Shown here: one piece after another, positions 19,183-28,235 of the stretch
Layout of the letters: the number at the start of each line of letters is the position of its first letter
How positions within the stretch are numbered: position 1 is the first letter of the stretch
Assembly (NCBI GenBank): GCA_963778375.1
Contig: CAVZTX010000001.1
Coordinates: 1 to 64,000 of the forward strand
Length of the DNA stretch: 64,000 bases
Source: CAVZTX01 sp963778375
GTDB lineage: Bacteria; Chloroflexota; Ktedonobacteria; Ktedonobacterales; Ktedonobacteraceae
Direction of reading: 5' to 3'
Made by a program: the position numbers and the translations under genes
Notes under the pieces: generated by a model
What the model was told of the DNA's origin: nothing
Seen by the model: only the letters and a program-made list of their open reading frames with translations
Databases searched by the model: none

Positions 19183-20490
19183 ATGACCGCACAAATTATC
19201 TCGCGCCGCATCGCAGCGATCCACGCGGCTACGCCAGTCCTTGAGTTTCTCACGGCATCTCCCCAGGCTCACCGCCAGCAGGAACCGGGAATGGCCAACT
19301 TCCTGCTTGGGAACCCCCAACAGATGCCGCTGCCCGCATTCGTGGACGCGCTGCGGTACTGGAGCGTGCCCCAGAACAAAGATTGGTTCGCTTACACGAT
19401 CAACGATCCCAGGGCGCGGGCGTACGTGGCGACAGTTCTGCGCGAGCGGCGCAATGTGCCCTTCGATCCTGATGATATCTTCCTCACCAATGGGGCCACC
19501 GGTGGACTCTCCATCACACTCAGCGCAGTGCTGGACCCCGGCGATGAGGTGGTGTTCATCTCCCCGCCCTGGTTCTTCTACGAGGCTTTTATTCTCGGAG
19601 CGGGTGGCGTACCGGTGCGCGCCAAGGTCGATCCGGCTACCTTCGACCTCGACGTAGACGCCATCACCGCAGCCTGCTCACCGCGCACGCGCGCCATCAT
19701 CATCAACTCCCCCAACAATCCGACCGGCAAGATGTACCCGCCTGAGACCCTGCAACAGCTCGCTGCTGCCTTGGCGGCAGCGTCCGAACGGAACGGGCGC
19801 CCGATCTACCTGCTTTCTGACGAGGCTTACTCTCGGATCGTCTTCGACGGCCGTCCCTATCACAGCCCGACCGACTTCTATCCGCGTTCGTTCCTCATCT
19901 TTACGTATGGCAAGACGCTCCTCACGCCTGGTCAGCGGCTTGGCTACGTGGCGCTGCCACCAACGATGCCCGACCGGGAGCAGATGCGCGGTGCCCTGGC
20001 GCTCGCGCAGCTGGTGAGCAGCTTTGCGGTCGCAAATGCCCTGCTTCAGCACGCGCTGGCCGACCTGGAGAAGCTCTCTATCGACATCGCACATCTGCAG
20101 CAGAAGCGTGACCGGATGGTCGCTGCCTTGCATGGGATGGGCTACGAGGTGCATGTGCCCGAGGGAACCTTCTACCTCCTGCCAAAGTCGCCCTGGGCGG
20201 ATGATCGGGCCTTTGCCGATCTGCTGCTCACCCACGACATCCTCGTCCTGCCGGGAACCTGGGTGGAGCTACCAGGGTATTTCCGCATCTCTCTTACGGC
20301 CAATGATGAGATGATCGAGCACTCGTTGTCTGGCTTCGCAGCAGCCTGGGAGTATGCTACAGTGCATGCGCCGGATGCCTCAAAAAAGGCTCTCTCCCAT
20401 ATTAAATCTGCCTGCTTGCTCCCTGCGGATCGAAATCTCGTTCTCAATTGTTCGCTAGAGAAAAACTCTTATGGAGAACGAGGTGAATGA
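19183..20490 (+). CDS. Class I/II PLP-dependent aminotransferase
   Basis: Fold-type I aminotransferase. It has NGATGGLSITLSAVL near the cofactor phosphate site, SPPWFFYE, INSPNNPTGKMYPPE, the cofactor-binding DEAYSRIVFDG, the Schiff-base Lys in TYGKTLLTPGQRLGY, and the carboxylate-binding Arg in GYFRISLTAN. ATG 19183 has an AGGAGG box 7 nt upstream. The last 45 or so residues (after AAWEYATV) run past the usual family end, so the original stop may be lost. Amino-acid specificity unclear. Confidence 0.9.
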   Translation: MTAQIISRRIAAIHAATPVLEFLTASPQAHRQQEPGMANFLLGNPQQMPLPAFVDALRYWSVPQNKDWFAYTINDPRARAYVATVLRERRNVPFDPDDIFLTNGATGGLSITLSAVLDPGDEVVFISPPWFFYEAFILGAGGVPVRAKVDPATFDLDVDAITAACSPRTRAIIINSPNNPTGKMYPPETLQQLAAALAAASERNGRPIYLLSDEAYSRIVFDGRPYHSPTDFYPRSFLIFTYGKTLLTPGQRLGYVALPPTMPDREQMRGALALAQLVSSFAVANALLQHALADLEKLSIDIAHLQQKRDRMVAALHGMGYEVHVPEGTFYLLPKSPWADDRAFADLLLTHDILVLPGTWVELPGYFRISLTANDEMIEHSLSGFAAAWEYATVHAPDASKKALSHIKSACLLPADRNLVLNCSLEKNSYGERGE

Positions 20491-20611
20491 GGACGAAAGC
20501 GTCACCGTTTCTGCCTCTATCTGAAGTCGCTGCACACAGCAGGTGGCTGATCTTCCCCATGTGGGTCAGCACGTCACCTTAAAGGAACCAACACAGGAAG
20601 GAGTATCCTCG

Positions 20612-21070
20612 ATGTCAACCGAAGACAACAAGGTCATTGTCCGCCGCTTTTATGAAGAGGTATGGAATAAGGGCAACGTCACCGCAGTAGACGAACTGCT
20701 TGCTCCAAACTATGTTAACCACTTTGACTCCCCCACAAACGTTTCTGTGCCGGAGCATTTTCAGCAAAATCGCGAGGAGACCAAACACTTCATCCCCCAA
20801 TGGCTTACCGCCTTCCCCGACTTGCATTTTATAGTTGAGTTCCAGGTCGCTGAAGGGGACCTGGTGGTGACGCGCGGGACTGCGAGTGGGACGCACAAAG
20901 GAGAGTACCGGGGTCTAGAATTTAAGGGCATCCCCCCAACTGGGAAGCAGGTGACCTGGACGTTCACAGCGATTGATCGTATCACTGACGGCAAGATCGC
21001 CGAAAGCTGGCTCAACGATGACTCTGTGAGTAGGCTACAACAGGTCGGTGCTCTCCACATGCCAGCGTAA
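20612..21070 (+). CDS. SnoaL-like / ester cyclase family protein
   Basis: 152 residues with the alpha+beta barrel signature of SnoaL-type proteins: VRRFYEEVWNKGNVTAVDEL, LAPNYVNH, FPDLHFIVE, and FKGIPPTGKQVTWTFTAIDR. ATG 20612 follows GGAAGGAG at good spacing. These small proteins often act on or bind hydrophobic metabolites; the exact reaction is not predictable here. Confidence 0.85.
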   Translation: MSTEDNKVIVRRFYEEVWNKGNVTAVDELLAPNYVNHFDSPTNVSVPEHFQQNREETKHFIPQWLTAFPDLHFIVEFQVAEGDLVVTRGTASGTHKGEYRGLEFKGIPPTGKQVTWTFTAIDRITDGKIAESWLNDDSVSRLQQVGALHMPA

Positions 21071-21251
21071 TGGATCAAGCCCAAGGCCTGACCAGACGCT
21101 TCCTGTCAACTCCAATAGGATGCTCGCGTCCACGAGTGTCGTTGGTTGTCCAGGACGTGATCCCTCCGTTACGTAGCAGTCAGCACCCGGCGGCGCGGCA
21201 AATCGAGATTGCTGCCGCTTGTGTTACATGGCTCTGGGAAAGAGCTGATCA

Positions 21252-21425
21252 CTAGCCGTTTAATGAGCCTGCTACTTACATGAAACGGGAAGCCTCAGAC
21301 CGAATAGGTCGGCCAGCGTTTGGGTCATCTCTTTTAATACGGTTAGTTCAACCGAGAGGTAGTTAGCACCTTTTGGATGGCGGGATTCGCATGCAGCCTA
21401 AATAAACTCTTCGATTAAAAATATG
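21252..21425. repeat. Duplicated block, copy 1 (ORF tail plus SDR gene tail)
   Basis: About 122 bp are nearly identical to 36285-36406. On the minus strand they encode a C-terminal fragment (GANYLSVELTVLKEMTQTLA, then DLFGLRLPV; here a stop follows SCK). On the plus strand the block runs straight into the last codons of an SDR gene (DGGIRMQPK, stop at about 21405), then a GAGGAAGTC/GACTTCCTC stem at 21430-21462. No complete gene was found in 21071-21508. Confidence 0.8.
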
Positions 21426-21508
21426 ATTCGAGGAAGTCGCCAAAGTACGGCCAGACTTCCTCGCCCCGTCTAGAGCCTCTTTAAAATGCCTCGTAAAGAT
21501 GTGTTATA

Positions 21509-23170
21509 ATGTATCTAAGTTATTTCTTGACTTGCCACTTTACTTATCACTGTACTCTGATTCTAGCCGTAATGTTAATCGACAGTTGTTTATTGCTTCT
21601 CGTCTACTATCTTGGTCTCGCGCTCACGCTGGCTGAGGCAACCCCGGTACCCGTCGGAGTGTGGGCGGGTGTTATTTTCGTATGTGGGATCTATTTTGTG
21701 CGCAGGAAAACCCTGGATGCCACGGTGATAAGCGCCCTGGTTGTAGGAGCGATCAATCTGGGTTTAATTCTCATGCTCTCGACACTTGCTTTGAGGCACC
21801 TGCGGGTAGAGCACCTGCTGTATGTACACATTCCGTTCATCAATGGAAGTCCTTTCGAACCAGTAATGCTAGGATTGATCTTCGGTATCGTCTTGAGTGC
21901 CTACGATGGGCATCTCTCAGTGAGTAGTTGTGCCAGGACAATGCTCCGGCGTGATCCAGGTGGGCGATCTCTTATATGGGGCGCTATTGCAGCGGAGGCA
22001 AGCGCCATGGTGGTCTACATTCTGTGGGTCATCGCAGTCAATGGAGCCTTTGCTCCACAGGCTCTTGCAGGGTTGTCAGGAACAGTTGTGGCACCCCTGG
22101 CTCAACTACTTGGCCCCGTGGCGATTCTTTGCGGAACCATTCTGGCCATTCTCGCGATGGGGATGGGTTCCATCTTCATAAGCCTGGCTATCTTCTTTAT
22201 GGTACAAGAGTGGATTCCTGGACGAACCCGGCATACCCTGGCGCTGGGACGACGACAAGGGAAAGTGATCTTTACCCCGCGGGACAAAGCTTCTATCGGT
22301 CTGACACTTACGTATCTCAGTCTGAAACGAACACAGGAACTGATGCAAGGCGCCTACAGCCGTTTCTGGCTGGGACTGATCCCACTGATACTCATTTTTT
22401 TGACGACTGAGTGGCTGCTGTTGAAGAAGCTAGAGTCATTCTCCCAAATGCTCGATTTTCTCGGCATAGTTGCTCTACCCCTGGAAATAGGGGTCTTCCC
22501 AGTGATACTCCTCTACGCCAGTCGCCGCAAGGGCGAATATGTCCCCAGCTTTGTGCCACGGTTTCTAGCTCATCCAGCGGTTGTGGGCATCATCTATCTG
22601 GTATCTGTGGGCTTCCTCTTCCTGCATGGGTTGTTTATCTGGCAGAATACCCTCCAAAGGGCGATAGCGATCCTGGTGGGAGTGATTATACTGGTGGTAA
22701 CATACATGATGATCCGACAGGGAGCTTTTGCTCGCCGCCTGGTGATCGAGCTACGCCAGGCTTCGGCGAAGGAGGGCGGTGATACATTTACAGTGACCGA
22801 CAGTGGTCGGGCTGCAACCCAGGTCAGGGTGAGGCTAGGTTATGCTGAATTAGAGCATGTGTACCAGATAGCCAGTGGTAGCATCCCCGAATTTCCCGAC
22901 TTGCGCTCCGCGAAATTCCACTTATACGGAATAAAGGCGCAGGAACTGCGAGTCTGGCCACATCGAGTGACAGCAGAAGGCCAATCGGTGAATCTGCCTG
23001 CGCATGTGAAAGTGTCTTCAGAGAGAGGTATCCAGGAGTACTATGTGGATGGAACCGAGAACAAATTCGTTCTCCCCTTGCACGATGCGATGAAGAAAAG
23101 GCGCAAAGGAGGTCCAGCAGAGATAAACCAGCTCGCAGTCGAAGTGCAGCTAGCTGATTATAGAGCATAG
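21509..23170 (+). pseudogene. Truncated paralogue of the permease-like gene at 28236-31214
   Basis: From about residue 17 onward the translation follows the long protein closely (VYYLGLALTLAEATP versus AYYLGFSLTLAGTTP; FVRRKTLDAT versus FVRRKNLHAT). It lacks the first 270 or so residues (two helices and the N-terminal region) and about 185 residues of the soluble central section, including the winged-helix-like part. The membrane core and C-terminal beta domain remain. The ATG at 21509 overlaps a TATAAT and no ribosome-binding site is visible. Most likely a decaying duplicate rather than a working short version. Confidence 0.7.
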
Positions 23171-23193
23171 GAAAGATGCTCTTCAGATGGATC

Positions 23194-23961
23194 TCAAGCA
23201 GGACTCAGCAGCTGTGCAGCGATCGCGCGCACTTCCTGGCTGTAGGGATGCTCGGGGTACTTCAGGCTGAAGAGGCCAGCACTGCCCAATTCAATCATTT
23301 CCTCCGAGACTGGCAATATTCCCGCGACGGGTGCATGGTAGGTTTCTTGTACCTGCTGCCTCAGACTCTCAAAATCCAACTTGGGCAGGACGTTGTTTAC
23401 CACCAGCAGCAACCGCTTCACTTTGAGCCTCCGGGCGACTTCCGCCGTGACGGCAGTGCCCTGGAAATCCTGCTGGTCGGGGCGCAGGACCAATACCAGC
23501 GTATCAGAAAGCAGTATGGACAGCAGCGTCTCCTCATTCAAGCCCGGGTGAGTATCAATGAAGAGGTAATCGAGACGAAACGTTTTCATCAGCTTGCGAA
23601 AGCCGTCGGTGAGCAGGTTGACCTCGTAGCCCTCACGCAAGACCCGCGTGATCTCGCTGGCCTTGATGCTCGCGGGGATCAGGTAAAAGGCTCCTGCCGG
23701 TGGCACAGCAGCATCCAGCTTACTACTGACATCGTAGGCCGCCTGTTCGATACCGCAGCGTCCATAGAGGTAATCGTTGAGGGTCAAGCCCATCTGCTGC
23801 GGATCCATGCCGAAGAGGACGTGCAGGCCCGGTGACTGGAGATCGCTATCAAGAACGGCGACTCGTTTGCCTTCCTGGACGAGGCTACTCGCCAGATTGG
23901 CGACCAGGTTTGATTTGCCCGTGCCACCCCGGTAGGAGTGAATTGAAACGATCGTGGACAT
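23194..23961 (-). CDS. ParA/MinD-family ATPase
   Basis: Deviant Walker A ATPase of 255 residues: YRGGTGKSNLVANLASSL (KGGTGKS-type with R in place of K), VLDSDLQSPGLHVLFG, Walker B-like YLFIDTHPGLNEETL, and VVNNVLPK. It begins at ATG 23961 with GGAG 10 nt upstream, only 2 bp after the end of the hybrid kinase gene, so the two are co-transcribed. There is no ParB or origin nearby. It therefore probably positions a protein complex, perhaps the kinase or the permease, rather than DNA. Confidence 0.88.
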   Translation of the reverse strand: MSTIVSIHSYRGGTGKSNLVANLASSLVQEGKRVAVLDSDLQSPGLHVLFGMDPQQMGLTLNDYLYGRCGIEQAAYDVSSKLDAAVPPAGAFYLIPASIKASEITRVLREGYEVNLLTDGFRKLMKTFRLDYLFIDTHPGLNEETLLSILLSDTLVLVLRPDQQDFQGTAVTAEVARRLKVKRLLLVVNNVLPKLDFESLRQQVQETYHAPVAGILPVSEEMIELGSAGLFSLKYPEHPYSQEVRAIAAQLLSPA

Positions 23962-23963
23962 AG

Positions 23964-26900
23964 TTAAAATTCTCCTTTTAAGACCTGGGCCTCGGCTCCT
24001 TCGGCTGCAAGGGCTTGGCAAACGCGCTGATATTCTTGTTCCAGTTGTGCCACCAATTCAGCTGCTCCTTCAACCGTTCCTTGCTTGCCCAGCGACTCCA
24101 GTTCGGAACTGAGGGTAGCCATGGTATGAGCTCCCAGATTGTTACTGCTGCCCTTGAGGTTGTGAGCCGCTCGTCTGAGCGCCTCGGCCTGCTGCTCGCG
24201 CACGGCTACGTGCAAGGCTTCTAACAGGGGAGGGGTCTCGAACTCGAACGCCTCTGCTAGCTCCTGAACGAGATCCGGTTCGCCATCTGCCTGGAACTGG
24301 CGCAATTCGGCCAGTACTGCTGGATCAAGGGCTGGTAAAGCTTCCGCCTGTTGCTTTCCGTCGTGAGGAACTGGTAGCGCTTCCCCCGATGGTTTTTCGA
24401 CCAGTGGTTGAGAAGCGTTGCGCCGTTTGGCTTCGAGCCCGGCCCGCTCCAGGGCCTCCCGTAATGCTTTCACCTGAATGGGCTTGGTGAGATAATCGTC
24501 CATGCCAGCGGCCAGGCACTCCTCGCGGTCACCCTGCATGGCATTGGCTGTCATCGCTATAATGCGCGGTCGCTGCTTCGCCGGCAAATCCCTGTGAATG
24601 GCGCGCGTTGCTTCCAGCCCATCCATTTCGGGCATCTGCACATCCATTAAAATCACATCGTAATTCTGCCTGTGTAATGCCTCCAGAACCTCCAGGCCGT
24701 TCCCGGCAACATCAGCACGATATCCCATGCGTCCGAGGAGACGCAGTGCCAGACGCTGGTTGACGGTGTTGTCTTCCGCCAGGAGAATGTGTAGAGGGAG
24801 TCGCTCACCCAGCGTGGCATCAAACTGTACGTCGATTGCTTCTGTTGGCTTGAGCCCAGGCCGAGCGTGCTCAGCTTCGCTAAAAATAGAAAGCAGCACA
24901 TTGTACAGTTGCGAAGCTTTGATCGGTTTATGCAAAAAGGCAGCGAACTGCACATCACGCATATCGAAGTCGCGCTGACCCAGCGAGGTTAACATAATGA
25001 GCGGGAGATTCCGCCAGCTCTCTAAGGTGCGTACCCGCTCGGCAAGCATCAGGCCATCCATAGCTGGCATCTGCATATCCAGAATAGCCACATCGAAGGG
25101 CAGGCCTGCCTGCAATTGTTCCAGGGCTTCCTGGCCAGAAGCGCAGGTATATGGCAGGATGCCCCAGGACTGGGCCTGTAGAGCGAGGATAGAGCGGTTT
25201 GTCGCATTATCGTCCACAATCAACATGCGTTTTCCCGCCAGGTGGGGCTGACTGGAATCCAGGTAAGGACGTGAGGGAGCGGGAGCCTCCTGAGCAAGAA
25301 TTGTGAAATGAAAGGTCGAGCCAACCCCTGGCTCGCTTTCAACCCACATGGTTCCACCCATGAGTTCGGCCAGCCGCTTACTGATCGTCAGCCCGAGGCC
25401 CGTTCCACCATAGCGCCGAGTTGTCGAGGCATCCACCTGGCTGAACGATTGGAACAAGCGCGCCTTTCCTTCTTCCGAAATGCCGATGCCGGTATCCCTG
25501 ATAGCGAAAGCCAGCTCATAGAGAGTCAATCCGTGGTCCCTGGATCCGTCCAAGGTTCCTTTTTCATCCTTGCGATTGACGGCAACCGAGAGAACGACTT
25601 CGCCCTTTTCCGTAAACTTGACGGCATTGGAGAGCAGGTTGACGAGTATCTGGCGTAAGCGGGTCACATCCCCGTAAATAGCAGGGGGAGTCAATTCATC
25701 TAATCGGTAAGCCAGATCCAGGCCCTTCTCGTGAGCCCGAGCCACTACCAGGTCCAGGGCCGATTCTATGCACTCACGTAGCTCGAAGGGCTGGTGTTCA
25801 AGTTCCAGTTTTCCGGCCTCGATCTTCGAGAAGTCCAGAATGTCATTGATGATGGTTAGCAAGGCATCGCTGCTGGAGCGAACCGTGTCGGCGTAATCAT
25901 ACTGCTCGGGTGTCAGGTCGGTATCCAATAGCAGGCTCGTCATCCCTATAATAGCGTTCATGGGGGTACGGATCTCATGGCTCATCATGGCAAGAAAAGC
26001 GCTTTTGGCTTCGTTGGCAGCCTCAGCAGCAGCCCTTGCCTGGTCCATTGCCTGCATTGCCAGCCTCCGTTCTGTAACGTCACGGAGAACCACCAATCGA
26101 CCGGCGTGAGAACCGTGCCGGTCAGCAAGGCTGGAGATACTCAGGTCAAAGTAGCGTTGTTCTCCCTCTATTGTTAGAGGGAGTTCTTCATGAGCCGTCG
26201 CAAGATTGTAAAAGCGTTGAATCTGATCGGAAAAAGCGGTGGCGGCGCGCAGACTGTTTTGCCCTTTCACCTCCGAGAGCTTGCGGCCAATGAGGCGCTC
26301 CCCGGCAGGGTTGAGGTCCGTGATGCGGTGTTGCGCATCTGTCACAATCACAGCATCGCTCATGCTTTCCACCACGATATTGCGCGCCACTGGCACCAGC
26401 TCGTCCGGCCGGTAGCGAAAAAGGGTCCAAGACAACGCCACGCCGGTAATTGTAAGCGCCAGAGGGGTCGAGTCCAAGCCAGGCAATGGACTCCAGCCAA
26501 AGGCCGCAAATGCAATCACGATCCAGGGAACCGCTATGGCGATCAACAAAGCAATGACCTGTCCACGGTACAGGGACCCTGAACGAATGCGTGCCAGGAT
26601 AAACCAACCCAGGATGAGGGAGCTAAGCAAGGCCAGCAAATAGGAATAGACAGCATTGAGCCAGAACCAGGAGCCATAGGTGACGGCCTGCGCCGAAAAC
26701 GAAGCGCTGTTTGTGCTGCCACTGACAATCAAGCCGTACTGAGCGTTTGTCCACACGAGTAGCAGTGTAATAAATGGCTCAATAATCAGCAGGGCCCTCA
26801 CGGGAGATGACAGCCAGCGGGAATGTCCTGTATATTGAAGCGAAAAGGCAAGTAAGGCAGCCGGTGCAATCACCATTCCCAGCAATGGAACGTTGTTCCA

Positions 26901-27098
26901 GACAATGATGATGGGCAAACCGACATTTCCCAGGGCCAGTACAATGCCCAAGGACCATTCGGCCACCGCGAACATGAGCAGGCCGAATGCTGTGGTGCCC
27001 GGTATGAAGCGGCGCCACCATGCGCCGTTCAAAAGCCAGATCGATATAGCTGCGGCAACAACGTAAGGAATCTCATAGAGGGTAAATTGCCAGTGCAT
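23964..27098 (-). CDS. Hybrid sensor histidine kinase (7TM-type sensor, PAS, HisKA, HATPase, two receivers, HPt)
   Basis: 1,044 residues. An N-terminal membrane sensor with about seven helices (residues 1-225) is followed by a PAS domain ([20 protein letters not shown]), HisKA with phospho-acceptor His ([17 protein letters not shown]), an HATPase domain ([30 protein letters not shown]), two receivers ([11 protein letters not shown]...[10 protein letters not shown] and [11 protein letters not shown]...[10 protein letters not shown]) and a C-terminal HPt domain ([13 protein letters not shown]). A complete multi-step phosphorelay is thus present in one protein. The ParA gene follows after 2 bp; a receiver gene diverges 363 bp upstream. 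Confidence 0.93.
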   Translation of the reverse strand: MHWQFTLYEIPYVVAAAISIWLLNGAWWRRFIPGTTAFGLLMFAVAEWSLGIVLALGNVGLPIIIVWNNVPLLGMVIAPAALLAFSLQYTGHSRWLSSPVRALLIIEPFITLLLVWTNAQYGLIVSGSTNSASFSAQAVTYGSWFWLNAVYSYLLALLSSLILGWFILARIRSGSLYRGQVIALLIAIAVPWIVIAFAAFGWSPLPGLDSTPLALTITGVALSWTLFRYRPDELVPVARNIVVESMSDAVIVTDAQHRITDLNPAGERLIGRKLSEVKGQNSLRAATAFSDQIQRFYNLATAHEELPLTIEGEQRYFDLSISSLADRHGSHAGRLVVLRDVTERRLAMQAMDQARAAAEAANEAKSAFLAMMSHEIRTPMNAIIGMTSLLLDTDLTPEQYDYADTVRSSSDALLTIINDILDFSKIEAGKLELEHQPFELRECIESALDLVVARAHEKGLDLAYRLDELTPPAIYGDVTRLRQILVNLLSNAVKFTEKGEVVLSVAVNRKDEKGTLDGSRDHGLTLYELAFAIRDTGIGISEEGKARLFQSFSQVDASTTRRYGGTGLGLTISKRLAELMGGTMWVESEPGVGSTFHFTILAQEAPAPSRPYLDSSQPHLAGKRMLIVDDNATNRSILALQAQSWGILPYTCASGQEALEQLQAGLPFDVAILDMQMPAMDGLMLAERVRTLESWRNLPLIMLTSLGQRDFDMRDVQFAAFLHKPIKASQLYNVLLSIFSEAEHARPGLKPTEAIDVQFDATLGERLPLHILLAEDNTVNQRLALRLLGRMGYRADVAGNGLEVLEALHRQNYDVILMDVQMPEMDGLEATRAIHRDLPAKQRPRIIAMTANAMQGDREECLAAGMDDYLTKPIQVKALREALERAGLEAKRRNASQPLVEKPSGEALPVPHDGKQQAEALPALDPAVLAELRQFQADGEPDLVQELAEAFEFETPPLLEALHVAVREQQAEALRRAAHNLKGSSNNLGAHTMATLSSELESLGKQGTVEGAAELVAQLEQEYQRVCQALAAEGAEAQVLKGEF

Positions 27099-27461
27099 CT
27101 TGCTTCCCTTTCGCGCCTCACTCTACGGCCCTTGAGCGTTGTATAACTGCTTCTATCTCCAATTGGCTCTTTACTTTCCGACAAACTTATCAACTGGGCC
27201 GAAATGTGACGACTTTGGTGGCAATAAGCTATTCAATTGTAGCTGTGCCTATCATACCACCTGGAACGAGAAAAGCGCAATTAGATGCAGGCTTTGGAAG
27301 TTGGGACCTAGAAGAAAGCTCAATAATGGCTGCAATGCAGGAAAATCTCTTGTACTGGTATTTCCGAACTGATATACTTCAATATATGTGATAAGGATGG
27401 GTGCTTTTTCTCGGTCGTCGCATAGATGTTCACATCGATAAGCTGAAGTAGTAGGTATGAA
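27099..27461. other. Divergent intergenic region of the kinase/receiver locus
   Basis: 363 bp between the divergently transcribed kinase and receiver genes. It must hold both promoters and possibly shared control sites. It is AT-rich relative to its flanks. I see no RNA structure or ORF that I would support. Confidence 0.5.
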
Positions 27462-28223
27462 ATGACCCAGATGCAAGGGCAACCAACGAGCAATCAATCT
27501 CCACTCATTCCCGCCAGCTCGCTGCTGGTTGTGGACGACAACAGTATGAACCGCATCATGCTCTCCCGTTACATTACCAGGCTCGGTTACCAGGCTACGC
27601 TGGTGGAAAACGGACGGCAGGCCCTGGACAAACTGCAGAACGAGCCCTTTGACCTGGTGTTGCTGGATGTGGAGATGCCCGAAATGGACGGCTACCAGGT
27701 GCTGGAACAGCTCAAAGCCGACCTGCGCCTGCGTGATATCCCGGTGATTATGATCTCGGCCGTGGAAGAGCTTGAGAGCGTCGTCAAATGTATCGAACTG
27801 GGAGCGCAGGATTACCTGCCCAAGCCCTTCAACCCAGTGCTGCTGCGAGCCAGGCTTACGGCTTGCCTGGAACGTAAGCGACTCCGTGACCAGGAAGTCG
27901 ACTACTTGCAGCAGGTTGATCGAGTGACAGCAGCAGCGACAGCGATCAAGGCCGATACCTTTCAGTTAGAAAGCCTTGACGAAGTGGCCCGGCGTAGCGA
28001 TGAACTGGGGCAGCTCGCTCAGGTCTTTCAGGAGATGGCGCGCCAGGTATATACCCGCGAGCAACGCCTGCAACGACAGGTGCAGCAACTACGCATCGAA
28101 ATTGACCAGGCCCGCAAGGCCCGTGAGGTAGCCGAAATCACCGAAAGCGATTATTTCCAGCAGTTACTTGGCAAAGCGGAAGAGATTCGCAACAGGGCTA
28201 GGGCCGACAACGAAGACGGCTAG
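27462..28223 (+). CDS. Response regulator with coiled-coil output
   Basis: 253 residues. The receiver at about residues 20-140 has the acidic pair (LLVVDDNSMNR), phospho-acceptor Asp in VLLDVEMPEMDG, a Ser in MISAVEE and Lys in YLPKPFNP. A HAMP-like helix (DELGQLAQVFQEMARQVYTR) and a long coiled coil follow, with no DNA-binding or enzymatic domain. The stop lies 12 bp before the permease-like gene. Likely the target of the divergent hybrid kinase, acting through protein contact, perhaps with the permease. Confidence 0.88.
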   Translation: MTQMQGQPTSNQSPLIPASSLLVVDDNSMNRIMLSRYITRLGYQATLVENGRQALDKLQNEPFDLVLLDVEMPEMDGYQVLEQLKADLRLRDIPVIMISAVEELESVVKCIELGAQDYLPKPFNPVLLRARLTACLERKRLRDQEVDYLQQVDRVTAAATAIKADTFQLESLDEVARRSDELGQLAQVFQEMARQVYTREQRLQRQVQQLRIEIDQARKAREVAEITESDYFQQLLGKAEEIRNRARADNEDG

Positions 28224-28235
28224 AAGAAGGTGACC

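Noticed and set aside
21071..21251. Short coding-like stretch ending in HPAARQIEIAAACVTWLWER
   Set aside because: Too short and without a start or a recognisable family; probably chance or the relic of a lost gene.
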